Below, piece after piece: positions 1-8,424 of a stretch of 64,000 nucleotides of DNA. The translations under genes were made by a program, and so were the position numbers. The DNA is from LMUY01 sp964247705 (GTDB lineage: Bacteria > Pseudomonadota > Alphaproteobacteria > Acetobacterales > Acetobacteraceae). The stretch is from positions 11,542 through 75,541 of the forward strand of contig CAXTVQ010000013.1 in assembly GCA_964247705.1 (NCBI GenBank), in the 5' to 3' direction. Below the pieces are notes generated by a model that worked only from the letters and a program-made list of their open reading frames with translations, searched no databases and was not told the origin of the DNA. Every line of letters begins with the position of its first letter. The first letter of the stretch is position 1.

Positions 1-1
1 G

Positions 2-3000
2 TACGACATCTACGACCTGTTCCTGCGCTATCCCGAGCCGCTCGTCCCGCGCCACCGCCGGCTGGAAGTGGCCGAGCGCATCGACCGCGACGGGCGAGTG
101 ATCACGGCGCTGGACACGGACGGCGTGCGCCGGGCCGCGCGTAGGCTGCGCCAGCTTGGTGCGGAGGCGGTGGCGATCTGCTTCCTGCACGCCTACCGCG
201 AGCCGAAGCACGAAATGGCAGCGGCGGCGATCGTGGCGGAGGAGTTGCCGGGCGTCCCCGTGTCCGTGTCCTCGGCCGTGGTGGCGGAGATCGGCGAGTA
301 CGCCCGCTGCGTCACCACCTGCGCCAACGCGTACGTGCAGCCGCTGATGGCGACGTATCTGCGCCGGCTGGAGCAGGCTCTGCAGCATGCCGGGTTCGCG
401 GGCGAGCTGCGGCTGATGCACTCGGCCGGCGGGTTGCTGTCGGTGGAGGCGGCGCGGGCGGTGCCGATCCGGCTGCTCGAGTCGGGCCCGGCAGGTGGCG
501 CACGGGCGGCGGCGCTGCTGGGCGCGCGGGCCGGGCACGCGGACCTGCTGGCGTTCGACATGGGGGGCACCACGGCCAAGGCTTGCCTGATCGAGGGCGG
601 GGTGGCCGCAGTGGCGCCGCTGCTGGAGGCGGGGCGGGAGCACCGGTTCAAGAAGGGGTCCGGCCTGCCGATCAAGGCGGCCACGGTGGACATGATCGAG
701 ATCGGCGCCGGCGGCGGCTCGATCGCCGCGATCGACGAGGTCGGATTGCTGCGCGTGGGACCGCACTCGGCCGGGGCCGCGCCGGGACCGGCCTGCTACG
801 GCTTGGGTGGCGAGCAGCCGACGGTGACGGATGCGAACCTGGTGCTCGGCTACTACGACCCGGCGTTCTTCCTCGGCGGAACCATGGCGCTGGACGCAGG
901 CGCGGCCCGGGCGGCGGTGGCGCGGGTGGCGGAACCGCTCGGACTGAGCGTGGAGCAGGCAGCGTGGGGCATCCACAAGGTCGTAGTGGAGAGCATGGCG
1001 GACGCAGCCCGCGTGTATCTGGTGGAGCGCGGCAAGGACCCGCGGCGGTATGCCATGGTGGGCTTCGGCGGCGCAGGGCCGGCGCATGCGGCGGAGGTCG
1101 CGCGGGCTCTGGGCATGGCGGAGTTGGTGGTGCCGCCGGCGTCGGGTGCCGCGTCCGCACTCGGGTTCCTGGCCGCGCCACTCTCGGCCAGCCGGGTGCG
1201 CTCGCTGCCGATGAGGCTGGATGCCGGGTTGGATTTTTCGGCGGCCGAAGCCGTGCTGCAAGCAATGGAGACAGAAACCCGCGCGGAGCTACTCCCGCTC
1301 CCGCCAGCGGGAGAGGGAGCAGAAAGCACAAGCGTGGAGCGGTCGGCGGACATGCGGCTAGTCGGGCAGATGCACGAGATCGCTGTGCCCTTGCCCGCCG
1401 CTCCGCTCTCGGCCGAGAGCCTCCCCGCCGTCATCGCCGCGTTCGAGGCCGCCTACACCGCGCGCTACGCCGCCCTGCAAGCCGGTGCGCAGGTGCAGAT
1501 CGTCAACCTCCGCGTTACCGCCACGGGCGCCACGCCGGACGTTCCGCTGGAAAACAACGCCGCAGCCGCAGCCGACGCGCACAAAGGCGACCGCCAGGCC
1601 TGGTTCGGCGACGGATTCCTGCCCGCCGCCGTCTACGACCGCTACGCCCTGCGCGAGGGCGTGGAAGTCCAAGGCCCCGCCATCATCGAGGAGCGCGAGG
1701 CCACCACCATCGTGGCCCCCGGCGACACCCTCACCGTGGACGCCGCCGGCAACCTGCGCATCCGCATTGGCGCCGCCAGCACCGTGGCGCTGGTGCAGCC
1801 CGGCATGACCCACGCCCAGGCCCGCGCCGCGATCGAGGCCGATCCGATCGCACTCGAGATCATGTGGAGCCGGCTCACCACCGTGGTGGACGAGATGTGG
1901 ATCACCATCATCCGCACCGCCTTCTCCCTGATCATCGCCGAATCGCAGGATTTCGCCTGCGAACTGCTGGACCCACAGGGCGAGACCCTGGCCCACTCTC
2001 CCCGCGCCATGCCCGTCTTCAACCTGACGCTGCCGCGGGCGGTCAAGGCGCTGCTCGCTCGCTTCCCCGCCGACACGCTGCAACCGGGGGACATGCTGGT
2101 CACCAACGACCCGTGGCTCTGCGCCGGGCATTTGTATGACATCGCCGTCGTCAGCCCCGTGTTCCAGGGCGGCCGGGTGGTGGCGCTGGTGGGCACAGTG
2201 GGCCACGTGGCCGATATCGGCGGCACGCGCGACAGCCTTCGCGCGCGGGAGATCTTCGACGAGGGCTTCCAGATCCCTCCGATGAAACTCGCCCGCGCCG
2301 GGGTGGACAACGCCGACCTGTTCACCCTGCTGGCCGAGAACGTGCGCAACCCGGCGCAGGTCGTGGGTGACGTGCAGGCCTTCATGTCCGCCAACCGCAT
2401 CGGCGCGCAACGGCTGCTGGCGTTCATGGACGAGTACGGCTTGGCCGACCTCGCCGCGCTGGCCGCCATCGTGCAGGACCGGTCCGAGGCCGCGATGCGC
2501 GCCGCCATCCGCGCCCTGCCGGACGGCACCTACAGCAGCCAGGTCGAGTTCAGCCCGGTGGACGCGACGCTCACCCTGCCGATGACGCTGACGGTGGCCG
2601 GCGACACGATCGCGATCGACTTCGCGGGCGCGCCGCCGCAACTGGCCCAGGGCGGCGTGAACTCCACGATGAACTACACCGCGGCGCACGCGACCTACCC
2701 GCTGAAATGCATGCTGACGCCCGAGGTGCGCGGCAATGCCGGCGACTACCGGCCGTTCACCGTGACCGCGCCCGAGGGCTCGATCGTGAACTGCACCCGC
2801 CCCGCCGCCGTCGCCGCCCGGGTGCGGACGGGGTGGTATCTGGCCCCCGCGGTGTTCCGCGCCCTGGCGGACGCCGCACCCGGCGCAGTGCAGTCGCCGA
2901 CCGGGCTGCCGGTGGCGGTCATGGTGTCGGGGCGGGACGCGGCGGGCGCGCTGTATGCCGACCACCTGTTCATGGGCGGCGGCCAGGGCGGCAGCGCGCG

Positions 3001-3505
3001 GGGGGACGGCAAGTCCGGCCTGCTGTACCCGACCTCGGCCGCCAACACCGCCATCGAGGTGTTCGAGGCGCGGGTGCCGGTGCTGGTGGAGGAGAAAACG
3101 TTCCTGCCCGACACCGGCGGCGCCGGCCAGTCCCGCGGCGGACTCGGCCAGCGCGTGCGATTCCGCAAGCTGCATGAGGACGGGCTGCCGACCCTGGCCG
3201 CCCTGTTTCCGGAGGGGGCGAAGGCGGCGCTTCCCGGCCTGGCCGGTGGGCAAGCCGGCGCGCGGGCGTTTGCGGGGGTGCGCCGCCCGGACGGGACGTT
3301 GGTGCGCGACTGCGGCGCGGGCGAACTGGTGACCCTGACCCGAACGGACGAGGTGGCGGAGATCGTGTTCGCGGGTGGCGCGGGCTACGGCGACCCGCAC
3401 CTCCGGCCCCGTTCGCAAGTGGCAACGGACTTGCAAGACGGACGCATCACCGAGGCGGCCGCACGCGACAGCTATGGCGCCGCCCTCTCCAACGCCGCGG
3501 AGTAA
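2..3505 (+). CDS. Fused hydantoinase/5-oxoprolinase (HyuA-HyuB), 5' end outside window
   Basis: ATP-dependent cyclic-amide hydrolase of the hydantoinase/oxoprolinase family, cytosolic; the substrate (5-oxoproline, N-methylhydantoin or another lactam) cannot be read from sequence. The frame is open to the first base and reads family-typical sequence (YDLFLRYPEPLVPRHRRLEV) before the first internal GTG at 68, so the true start lies upstream. About 1167 residues are visible. The actin-like HyuA part contains FDMGGTTAK and GAGGGSIA and runs to about visible residue 590. HyuB follows (DPIALEIMWSRL, LVTNDPW, HVADIGG, GGAGYGDP). With roughly 120 residues missing, the total matches eukaryotic-type 5-oxoprolinase (about 1290). 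A palindromic element is translated in frame near residue 430 (see 1292-1319). The next gene, an OPT transporter, starts 4 bp after the stop. Confidence 0.93.
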   Translation, partial: YDIYDLFLRYPEPLVPRHRRLEVAERIDRDGRVITALDTDGVRRAARRLRQLGAEAVAICFLHAYREPKHEMAAAAIVAEELPGVPVSVSSAVVAEIGEYARCVTTCANAYVQPLMATYLRRLEQALQHAGFAGELRLMHSAGGLLSVEAARAVPIRLLESGPAGGARAAALLGARAGHADLLAFDMGGTTAKACLIEGGVAAVAPLLEAGREHRFKKGSGLPIKAATVDMIEIGAGGGSIAAIDEVGLLRVGPHSAGAAPGPACYGLGGEQPTVTDANLVLGYYDPAFFLGGTMALDAGAARAAVARVAEPLGLSVEQAAWGIHKVVVESMADAARVYLVERGKDPRRYAMVGFGGAGPAHAAEVARALGMAELVVPPASGAASALGFLAAPLSASRVRSLPMRLDAGLDFSAAEAVLQAMETETRAELLPLPPAGEGAESTSVERSADMRLVGQMHEIAVPLPAAPLSAESLPAVIAAFEAAYTARYAALQAGAQVQIVNLRVTATGATPDVPLENNAAAAADAHKGDRQAWFGDGFLPAAVYDRYALREGVEVQGPAIIEEREATTIVAPGDTLTVDAAGNLRIRIGAASTVALVQPGMTHAQARAAIEADPIALEIMWSRLTTVVDEMWITIIRTAFSLIIAESQDFACELLDPQGETLAHSPRAMPVFNLTLPRAVKALLARFPADTLQPGDMLVTNDPWLCAGHLYDIAVVSPVFQGGRVVALVGTVGHVADIGGTRDSLRAREIFDEGFQIPPMKLARAGVDNADLFTLLAENVRNPAQVVGDVQAFMSANRIGAQRLLAFMDEYGLADLAALAAIVQDRSEAAMRAAIRALPDGTYSSQVEFSPVDATLTLPMTLTVAGDTIAIDFAGAPPQLAQGGVNSTMNYTAAHATYPLKCMLTPEVRGNAGDYRPFTVTAPEGSIVNCTRPAAVAARVRTGWYLAPAVFRALADAAPGAVQSPTGLPVAVMVSGRDAAGALYADHLFMGGGQGGSARGDGKSGLLYPTSAANTAIEVFEARVPVLVEEKTFLPDTGGAGQSRGGLGQRVRFRKLHEDGLPTLAALFPEGAKAALPGLAGGQAGARAFAGVRRPDGTLVRDCGAGELVTLTRTDEVAEIVFAGGAGYGDPHLRPRSQVATDLQDGRITEAAARDSYGAALSNAAE
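1292..1319. repeat. REP-like palindrome inside the hydantoinase gene
   Basis: Arms CTCCCGCTCCCGC and GCGGGAGAGGGAG flank a CA loop, with one mismatch between the arms. The same palindrome, with small changes, occurs between genes at 6762 and 9273. Here it lies in the coding frame and is read as roughly LLPLPPAGEGA, in a stretch between the HyuA core and the conserved RSADMR segment. The frame continues through it without a stop. Confidence 0.8.
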
Positions 3506-3509
3506 GCCC

Positions 3510-5105
3510 ATGGACACGATCACCACCGCCCGGCCCGCAGTCCGTCACCCGACCATCTTCGACCCGGCGACGCTGATCCTGCTGACCGTGCTGTGCGTCG
3601 TGGGGGCCATCATCGGCATGCAGTTGCTGGTGACGCTGGGGGTCACGGCCAACACCTCCATCGTCGGCGCGCTGATCGCGATGGCGCTGGCCCGGGTGCC
3701 GCTCCGGGCGTTCACGCGCTACCGCTCGATCCACGTGCAGAACCTGGCGCAGAGTGCCATCTCCGCCGCCACGTTCGGTGCGGGCAACAGCCTGCTGCTG
3801 CCGATCGGCATCCCGTTCCTGCTCGGCCGGTCGGATCTGGTGTTGCCGCTGCTCGGCGGCGTGGGCCTGGCGATGCTGGTGGACGCGACCATGCTCTACC
3901 GCCTGTTCGGCTCCCGCGCGTTTCCGGCGGAGGGCGCCTGGCCGCCAGGTGTCGCCGCGGCCGAGGCAATCCGCGCCGGGGACGAGGGCGGCCGCCGCGT
4001 CGCGGTGCTGGGCGGCGGCGTGCTGGCGGGGATCGTCGGCACCGGGTTCCTCGGCATCCCGATGTCGGCGTTCGGCGTGGCGTTCATCGGCAACGTGTGG
4101 GCGCTGACCATGTTCGGCGTCGGCCTGCTGTTGCGCGGCTACTCGCCGACGCTGTTCTCCGCCTGGCTGCCGGGCGGGGACATCAACAAGGCCTTCATCC
4201 CGCACGGGCTGATGATCGGCGCCGGGTTGGTGGCGCTGGTGCAGGTCGTGGTGGTCATGACGGCGCGGCGCAAGGCTGCGGCGCTGCCCACCGAACGCGG
4301 CTCCGGCCTGTCGCTCGGGCTGGGTGCCGTGGCCTACATGGTGATTGCGGTGCTGATCGCGCTGGCGGGCGGGCTGATCGGTGAGCTGTCGCCGGGAATG
4401 CTGATCGCCTTCGTGGTCTACGCGGCGTTCGCGGCGCTGGTGCACGAGTTGATCGTCGGGTTGGCGGCGATGCACTCCGGCTGGTTCCCGGCGTTCGCGG
4501 TGGCATTGATCACGCTGATCATCGGCATGCTGGCCGGCTTCCCTCCGGTTGCTCTGGCACTATTGGTCGGGTTCTCGGCCGCAACCGGGCCGGCCTTCGC
4601 GGACATGGGCTACGACCTGAAAGCCGGGTTCATGCTGCGGGGTGATGGCGCAGACCCTGCGTTCGAGGCCGATGGCCGGTTCCAGCAATACCTGGCCGCC
4701 ATGTTCGCCTTCGTGGTGGCGGGGATCGTGGTGCTGGTTTCCTACCAGGGCTACTTCGCGGCCAATCTGGTGGCGCCGGTAGCCAAGGTTTACGTGACCA
4801 CGATCAAGGCGGGCGCCACACCGGGTGCGGCGATGCAGTTGCTGCTGTGGGCGATCCCGGGTGCGGTGCTGCAGTTTGCGGGCGGGCCGAAGCGGCAGTT
4901 GGGCGTGCTGTTCGCGACCGGCATGCTGATCCTGTTCCCGATGGCGGGGTGGGCGGTGCTGGTGGGCGTGGCGGCGCGGCTGATCTACGGCCGGGTGCGT
5001 GGGGAGGCAGCTAAGGGCGAGATGGAGGTGTTTGCGGGCGGCGTGATCGCGGGCGACGCGCTGACGGGGTTCTACACGGGGGTGGCGGCCAACCTGCGCC
5101 GGTAA
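3510..5105 (+). CDS. OPT/YSL-family oligopeptide-type transporter
   Basis: Integral inner-membrane protein of 531 residues, composed almost entirely of hydrophobic segments (about 12-14 predicted by eye), consistent with the OPT family of peptide or metal-chelate importers. The start MDTITTARP is chosen over upstream in-frame codons because those overlap the hydantoinase gene, and because GGAG at 3499-3502 sits 7 bases before this ATG. It begins 4 bp after the hydantoinase stop, so the two are probably one transcript. I infer that it imports the substrate of that enzyme, or a peptide containing it. The gene ends convergently with the minus-strand operon at 5187. Confidence 0.85.
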   Translation: MDTITTARPAVRHPTIFDPATLILLTVLCVVGAIIGMQLLVTLGVTANTSIVGALIAMALARVPLRAFTRYRSIHVQNLAQSAISAATFGAGNSLLLPIGIPFLLGRSDLVLPLLGGVGLAMLVDATMLYRLFGSRAFPAEGAWPPGVAAAEAIRAGDEGGRRVAVLGGGVLAGIVGTGFLGIPMSAFGVAFIGNVWALTMFGVGLLLRGYSPTLFSAWLPGGDINKAFIPHGLMIGAGLVALVQVVVVMTARRKAAALPTERGSGLSLGLGAVAYMVIAVLIALAGGLIGELSPGMLIAFVVYAAFAALVHELIVGLAAMHSGWFPAFAVALITLIIGMLAGFPPVALALLVGFSAATGPAFADMGYDLKAGFMLRGDGADPAFEADGRFQQYLAAMFAFVVAGIVVLVSYQGYFAANLVAPVAKVYVTTIKAGATPGAAMQLLLWAIPGAVLQFAGGPKRQLGVLFATGMLILFPMAGWAVLVGVAARLIYGRVRGEAAKGEMEVFAGGVIAGDALTGFYTGVAANLRR

Positions 5106-5151
5106 GACGAGGCGATGGAGACCCTGCGGCGGCTGTGTCTCCGCGGCTACC

Positions 5152-5180
5152 CCTCCCCTGGCCCCTCCCTCAAGGGGAGG
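5152..5180. terminator. Hairpin between convergent genes
   Basis: CCTCCCCT at 5152-5159 pairs perfectly with AGGGGAGG at 5173-5180 across a 13-base loop. It lies in the 81-bp gap between two convergent genes, where a bidirectional terminator would be expected. There is no clear U-tract, so it may instead be a member of the dispersed GC-rich palindromes. Confidence 0.4.
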
Positions 5181-5186
5181 ATGATC

Positions 5187-6428
5187 TCAGAAACGGTCGG
5201 CGCGGTATGGCGCCGGGTCGATGAAGGGCGCCTCCCCCGTCATCATCTCGGCCAGCAGGCGCCCCGTGGTCGGGCCGAGGGTCAGACCTTGGTGGGCGTG
5301 GCCGAAGGCGCACCACAGCGTCTCGTGACCGGGCGCGCGGCCGATGACCGGCAGCATGTCCGGCATGCACGGGCGCACGCCCATCCAGGGTTCATCCTCC
5401 ACGTGATCGGATAGCGGCAACAGGGTGCGCGCGACCGGCTCGGCGCGTTCGAGCTGCACCGGCGTGGCGGCAGCGCCGTGGCGGGCGAACTCGGCGCCCG
5501 TGGTCAGGCGCACGCCGCGTCGCATCGGGGTGAGCATGAAGCCGCTATCGGTGTCCAGCATCGGGCGGTTCAACACGGCATTGCCGCGCATGCCGAAATG
5601 GCGGTGGTAGCCGCGCTTGCCGAACAGCGGCGGCGCGTAGCCGAACGGCTTGATCACCCGGGCCGAGGCTGCGCCCAGCGCCACGACCGCCGCCGGCGCG
5701 TCGACCGGGCCGTCCACGGTCTGCACTTGCCAGCCGGCGCTGGTCCGCTGCAACGTTGCCGCGTCGCCGATCGCAGACTTGCCGCCGAGCCTGTCGAACA
5801 GCCCGGCATAGGCCAGCGTCAACGCGTGCGGATCGCTGACCGAGTATGGATCGGTCCAATGAATGGCGCCCGCCTTGGCCACCTGAAGGTGCGGTTCCGC
5901 TGCCTCGATGGCGGCCGGGTCCAGCGCCACGTGGTTCACGCCGTAGTCCCGCCGGGCTGCCTCCGCCTGAGCCAACGCCTTGTCCAGCTTGGCTTCGTTG
6001 CCGAACAGCATCATCCACCCGATCGGGCGCAGCAGGCCGGTGGCGCCTGCCTCCCTTGCCACCGCCATGTGCTCGTCCAGGCAGGTGGCGACCAGGTGGG
6101 ACTGGCCGAGCACCGAGCGCAGGTAGCGCTCCGGATGCGAGTTCCACCAGTATTTCAGCAGCGGCGTCGCCACCTCCGGCAGGGCGAGCGGGTGGTAGGC
6201 GACGTCGATGGCCCGGTTGCGAACAATCCGGCGCAACTCCGCCATCGCGCGGGGGAACGCGTGCGGATAGACCGCCTCGCGCTGGATCAGCCCGGCATTG
6301 CCGAAGGACGCGCCTTCGCCCGGCGCCTGCCGGTCCACCAGCACCACGTCGCATCCGCGTTGGCGTAGGTGCAAGGCGACCGACACGCCCACCATCCCAG
6401 CGCCGAGCACGATGACGGCTTGGGCCAC
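5187..6428 (-). CDS. D-amino-acid dehydrogenase-like FAD oxidoreductase (DadA family)
   Basis: FAD-dependent DAO/DadA-family enzyme of 413 residues that would oxidatively deaminate a D-amino or secondary amino acid to the keto acid. The N-terminal dinucleotide-binding motif VLGAGMVGVSVALHLRQRG is at residues 5-24. C-terminal family features include EDEPWMGVRPCMPDMLPVIG and GHAHQGLTLGPTTGRLLAE. The GTG start is chosen because it places the Rossmann motif at the N-terminus; the upstream extension is low-complexity read-through of the preceding gene. Length matches DadA (about 416). It starts 7 bp after the small secreted-protein gene and is downstream of an amino-acid ABC importer, which suggests catabolism of an imported amino acid (inference). 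Confidence 0.87.
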   Translation of the reverse strand: MAQAVIVLGAGMVGVSVALHLRQRGCDVVLVDRQAPGEGASFGNAGLIQREAVYPHAFPRAMAELRRIVRNRAIDVAYHPLALPEVATPLLKYWWNSHPERYLRSVLGQSHLVATCLDEHMAVAREAGATGLLRPIGWMMLFGNEAKLDKALAQAEAARRDYGVNHVALDPAAIEAAEPHLQVAKAGAIHWTDPYSVSDPHALTLAYAGLFDRLGGKSAIGDAATLQRTSAGWQVQTVDGPVDAPAAVVALGAASARVIKPFGYAPPLFGKRGYHRHFGMRGNAVLNRPMLDTDSGFMLTPMRRGVRLTTGAEFARHGAAATPVQLERAEPVARTLLPLSDHVEDEPWMGVRPCMPDMLPVIGRAPGHETLWCAFGHAHQGLTLGPTTGRLLAEMMTGEAPFIDPAPYRADRF

Positions 6429-6435
6429 GGGGGGC

Positions 6436-6696
6436 CTATGGCTGTACGCTGTTTGCCGGGGCTTGACCGGGCGGTGTCGCCCGCGGTGTCGGCGCCGGCG
6501 CACCCGGGGCGCCCTGCAGCACCACGCCGCCGCCTTGATACGCCCGGTTCGCCGCCGGCGTGAACGGCCCGACGTCGATTGGGCGCTGGGCGGCCGTGGT
6601 GTGCGGCTTGGCCACAACCCGGTGGCGGGCCGGCACGGCCGCCTGTGCGGCGGTGGCTGCCAGGACGGATGCGGTGGCGAGCAGGAGGATGCGCAT
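6436..6696 (-). CDS. Small secreted protein, 86 aa
   Basis: Not recognised. MRILLLATASVLAATAAQAA is a textbook Sec signal peptide with an AQA cleavage site. The mature part is about 65 residues, rich in Pro, Ala and Gly, with no cysteine or recognisable domain. The start is set by the signal peptide and by CGGAGAG about 7 bases upstream; the longer frame runs into a palindromic repeat. It lies between the ABC ATPase gene and the DadA-like gene on the same strand, separated from the former by the repeat. A periplasmic role is inferred only from the signal. Confidence 0.65.
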   Translation of the reverse strand: MRILLLATASVLAATAAQAAVPARHRVVAKPHTTAAQRPIDVGPFTPAANRAYQGGGVVLQGAPGAPAPTPRATPPGQAPANSVQP

Positions 6697-6761
6697 GGAA
6701 ACTCTCCGAGAGGCCCGAGCACCTTGGCCGTTCGGCTGGCCCAAGCGCAAGACCGGGCCTC

Positions 6762-6800
6762 CTCCCTCTCTCGCCGGCGGGAGAGGGAGAAGGAAGCGCT
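6762..6800. repeat. REP-like palindrome with conserved tail
   Basis: CTCCCTCTCTCGC, CG, GCGGGAGAGGGAG form 13-bp arms with one mismatch, followed by AGAAGGAAGCGCT. The same palindrome plus identical tail occurs at 9273-9309, so the repeated unit is about 40 bp and directional. It sits between the ABC ATPase stop and the small secreted-protein gene. Confidence 0.8.
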
Positions 6801-6811
6801 GGGCCGCCCAT

Positions 6812-7588
6812 CTAAGGTGCACTATGCGTCAAGCTGCGTGACAGGAACGCCTGCGCGCGCGCATGCGCCGGGTGCTGCAGCACGGTGGCGGGCGGCCCAT
6901 ATTCGATGATCTCACCGCCATCGAGGATGAGCACGGTGTCGGCTACTTCGCGCGCGAAACCGATCTCGTGGGTGACCACCAGCATCGTCATCCCGCTGCG
7001 GGCGAGGTCTTTCATTACGGCCAGCACCTCCCCCACCAGCTCCGGGTCCAGCGCCGAGGTCGGCTCGTCGAACAGCATCAGCTTGGGCTGCATCGCAAGC
7101 GCGCGGGCGATGGCGACGCGTTGCTGCTGCCCGCCTGAAAGGGTGCGCGGATAGTCGTCCGCCCGCGCCGCCAGCCCGACCCGGCCCAGCAAGGCCTTGG
7201 CATGCATCGAGGCTATGTCGGCCGCCTCGCCCAGCACACGCACCGGCGCGTCCGCGACGTTCTGCAGCACGGTGCGATGCGGGAACAGGTTGAAGCCCTG
7301 GAACACCATGCCGATCGACGCGCGCTGCCGGCTGGCCTCCCGCTCGCCTAGCGGATAATAGCGTCCGCCCCGTTCGCGGTAGCCGACGGGCTGGCCACCG
7401 ACGAAACACAGGCCGCTATCCACCGTGTCCAGGCCGTTGATGCAGCGGAGCAGCGTGCTCTTGCCCGCACCGGAGGGGCCGAGCAGGCAGACGACCTCCC
7501 CGGGCGCTGCCGTGAGCGATACACCCCGCAGCACCGGGTCCGCCCCGAAGCGCTTCCATACGTCCCGCACTTCGACGAGCGGCGTCAC
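6812..7588 (-). CDS. Polar amino-acid ABC transporter, ATP-binding protein
   Basis: Cytoplasmic ATPase of the HisP/GlnQ family, 258 residues, energising amino-acid import. Walker A GPSGAGKST lies near residue 37, the Q-loop region is MVFQGFNLFPH, the signature is LSGGQQQR, Walker B is LMLFDEPTSALDP, and the H-loop is VTHEIGFA. A family-typical insert between Walker A and the Q-loop (YRERGGRYYPLGEREA) is present. Its start overlaps the permease stop by 4 bp, and with the binding protein it forms a complete one-permease importer. Confidence 0.93.
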   Translation of the reverse strand: MTPLVEVRDVWKRFGADPVLRGVSLTAAPGEVVCLLGPSGAGKSTLLRCINGLDTVDSGLCFVGGQPVGYRERGGRYYPLGEREASRQRASIGMVFQGFNLFPHRTVLQNVADAPVRVLGEAADIASMHAKALLGRVGLAARADDYPRTLSGGQQQRVAIARALAMQPKLMLFDEPTSALDPELVGEVLAVMKDLARSGMTMLVVTHEIGFAREVADTVLILDGGEIIEYGPPATVLQHPAHARAQAFLSRSLTHSAP

Positions 7589-8424
7589 CGGCCGCGCCCG
7601 TAGCGCCGCTCCACCCAGCGCTGCACGGCGGAGAGCACGCTGGTCAGCACGAGATACCAGAGTGCCGCCACGATCAGCAGCGGGATGGTTTGGAACGTGC
7701 GGCTGTAGATGTTCTCGACCGCCTCCATCAGCTCCGGCAGGGCGACCACGCTGGCGAGCGAGGAGAGTTTAAGCATCCCGATCACCTGGTTGCCGGTGGG
7801 CGGCAGGATCGAGCGCATCGCCTGCGGCAGGACCACGTAGCGGAACGCCTGCGTCCGGCGATAGCCGAGCGCCCGGGCTGCCTCCGACTGGCCCGGCGGC
7901 ACGGAGAGCAGCCCGGCGCGGATGATCTCCGCCATGTATGCGCCCTCGTTCAGCCCGAGCCCGAGCAGCGCCGCGGTGAAGGAGGAGATCGCCACGGTGC
8001 TCGGCACGGCGAACAGCTTGGGCCCGCCGAACGGGATGCCGAGCGAGACGGAGGGGAACAGCGAGGCCAGGTTGTACCAGAACACGAGCTGCACCAGCAC
8101 GGGCGTGCCGCGGAAGAACCAGATGTAGGATCCCGCCGCCAGCGCTCCCACGCTGCCGCCGGACAGCGTCAGCACCGCCAGCACCATCCCGACTGCGACG
8201 CCGATCAGCATCACCAGCACCGTCAGCACGCACGTCGTCTGCAACCCGTTCAGCACCTCGCGGTCCAGCATGAAGGACGCGACGACAGGCCACTCGAACC
8301 CGGGGTTGGTCGCGAGCTGGAACACGATCCAGGCGGCGAACACGGCCAACGCTGCGCCGCCGACCCACTGCCCGTACCGCGGCCGGCGAACGATCAGCGC
8401 GGCGGAGCTAGGGTGGCGGCGCAT
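7585..8424 (-). CDS. Polar amino-acid ABC transporter, permease
   Basis: Inner-membrane permease of the His/Glu/Gln/Arg/opine type, 279 residues. Hydrophobic segments begin near residue 20. The region GLNEGAYMAEIIRAGLLSVP, followed by GQSEAARALGY and VVLPQAMRSILPPTGNQ, is the classic EAA coupling loop of this family. The start overlaps the end of the binding-protein gene by 17 bp and the stop overlaps the ATPase start by 4 bp, consistent with translational coupling. With a single permease gene the channel is presumably a homodimer. Confidence 0.92.
   Translation of the reverse strand: MRRHPSSAALIVRRPRYGQWVGGAALAVFAAWIVFQLATNPGFEWPVVASFMLDREVLNGLQTTCVLTVLVMLIGVAVGMVLAVLTLSGGSVGALAAGSYIWFFRGTPVLVQLVFWYNLASLFPSVSLGIPFGGPKLFAVPSTVAISSFTAALLGLGLNEGAYMAEIIRAGLLSVPPGQSEAARALGYRRTQAFRYVVLPQAMRSILPPTGNQVIGMLKLSSLASVVALPELMEAVENIYSRTFQTIPLLIVAALWYLVLTSVLSAVQRWVERRYGRGR

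Noticed and set aside
1358..3526. Long open frame on the minus strand opposite the hydantoinase (about 720 codons)
   Set aside because: It is antisense to clear HyuA/HyuB domains, with no recognisable motif and the Arg/Gly/His-rich composition typical of shadow frames in very GC-rich DNA.
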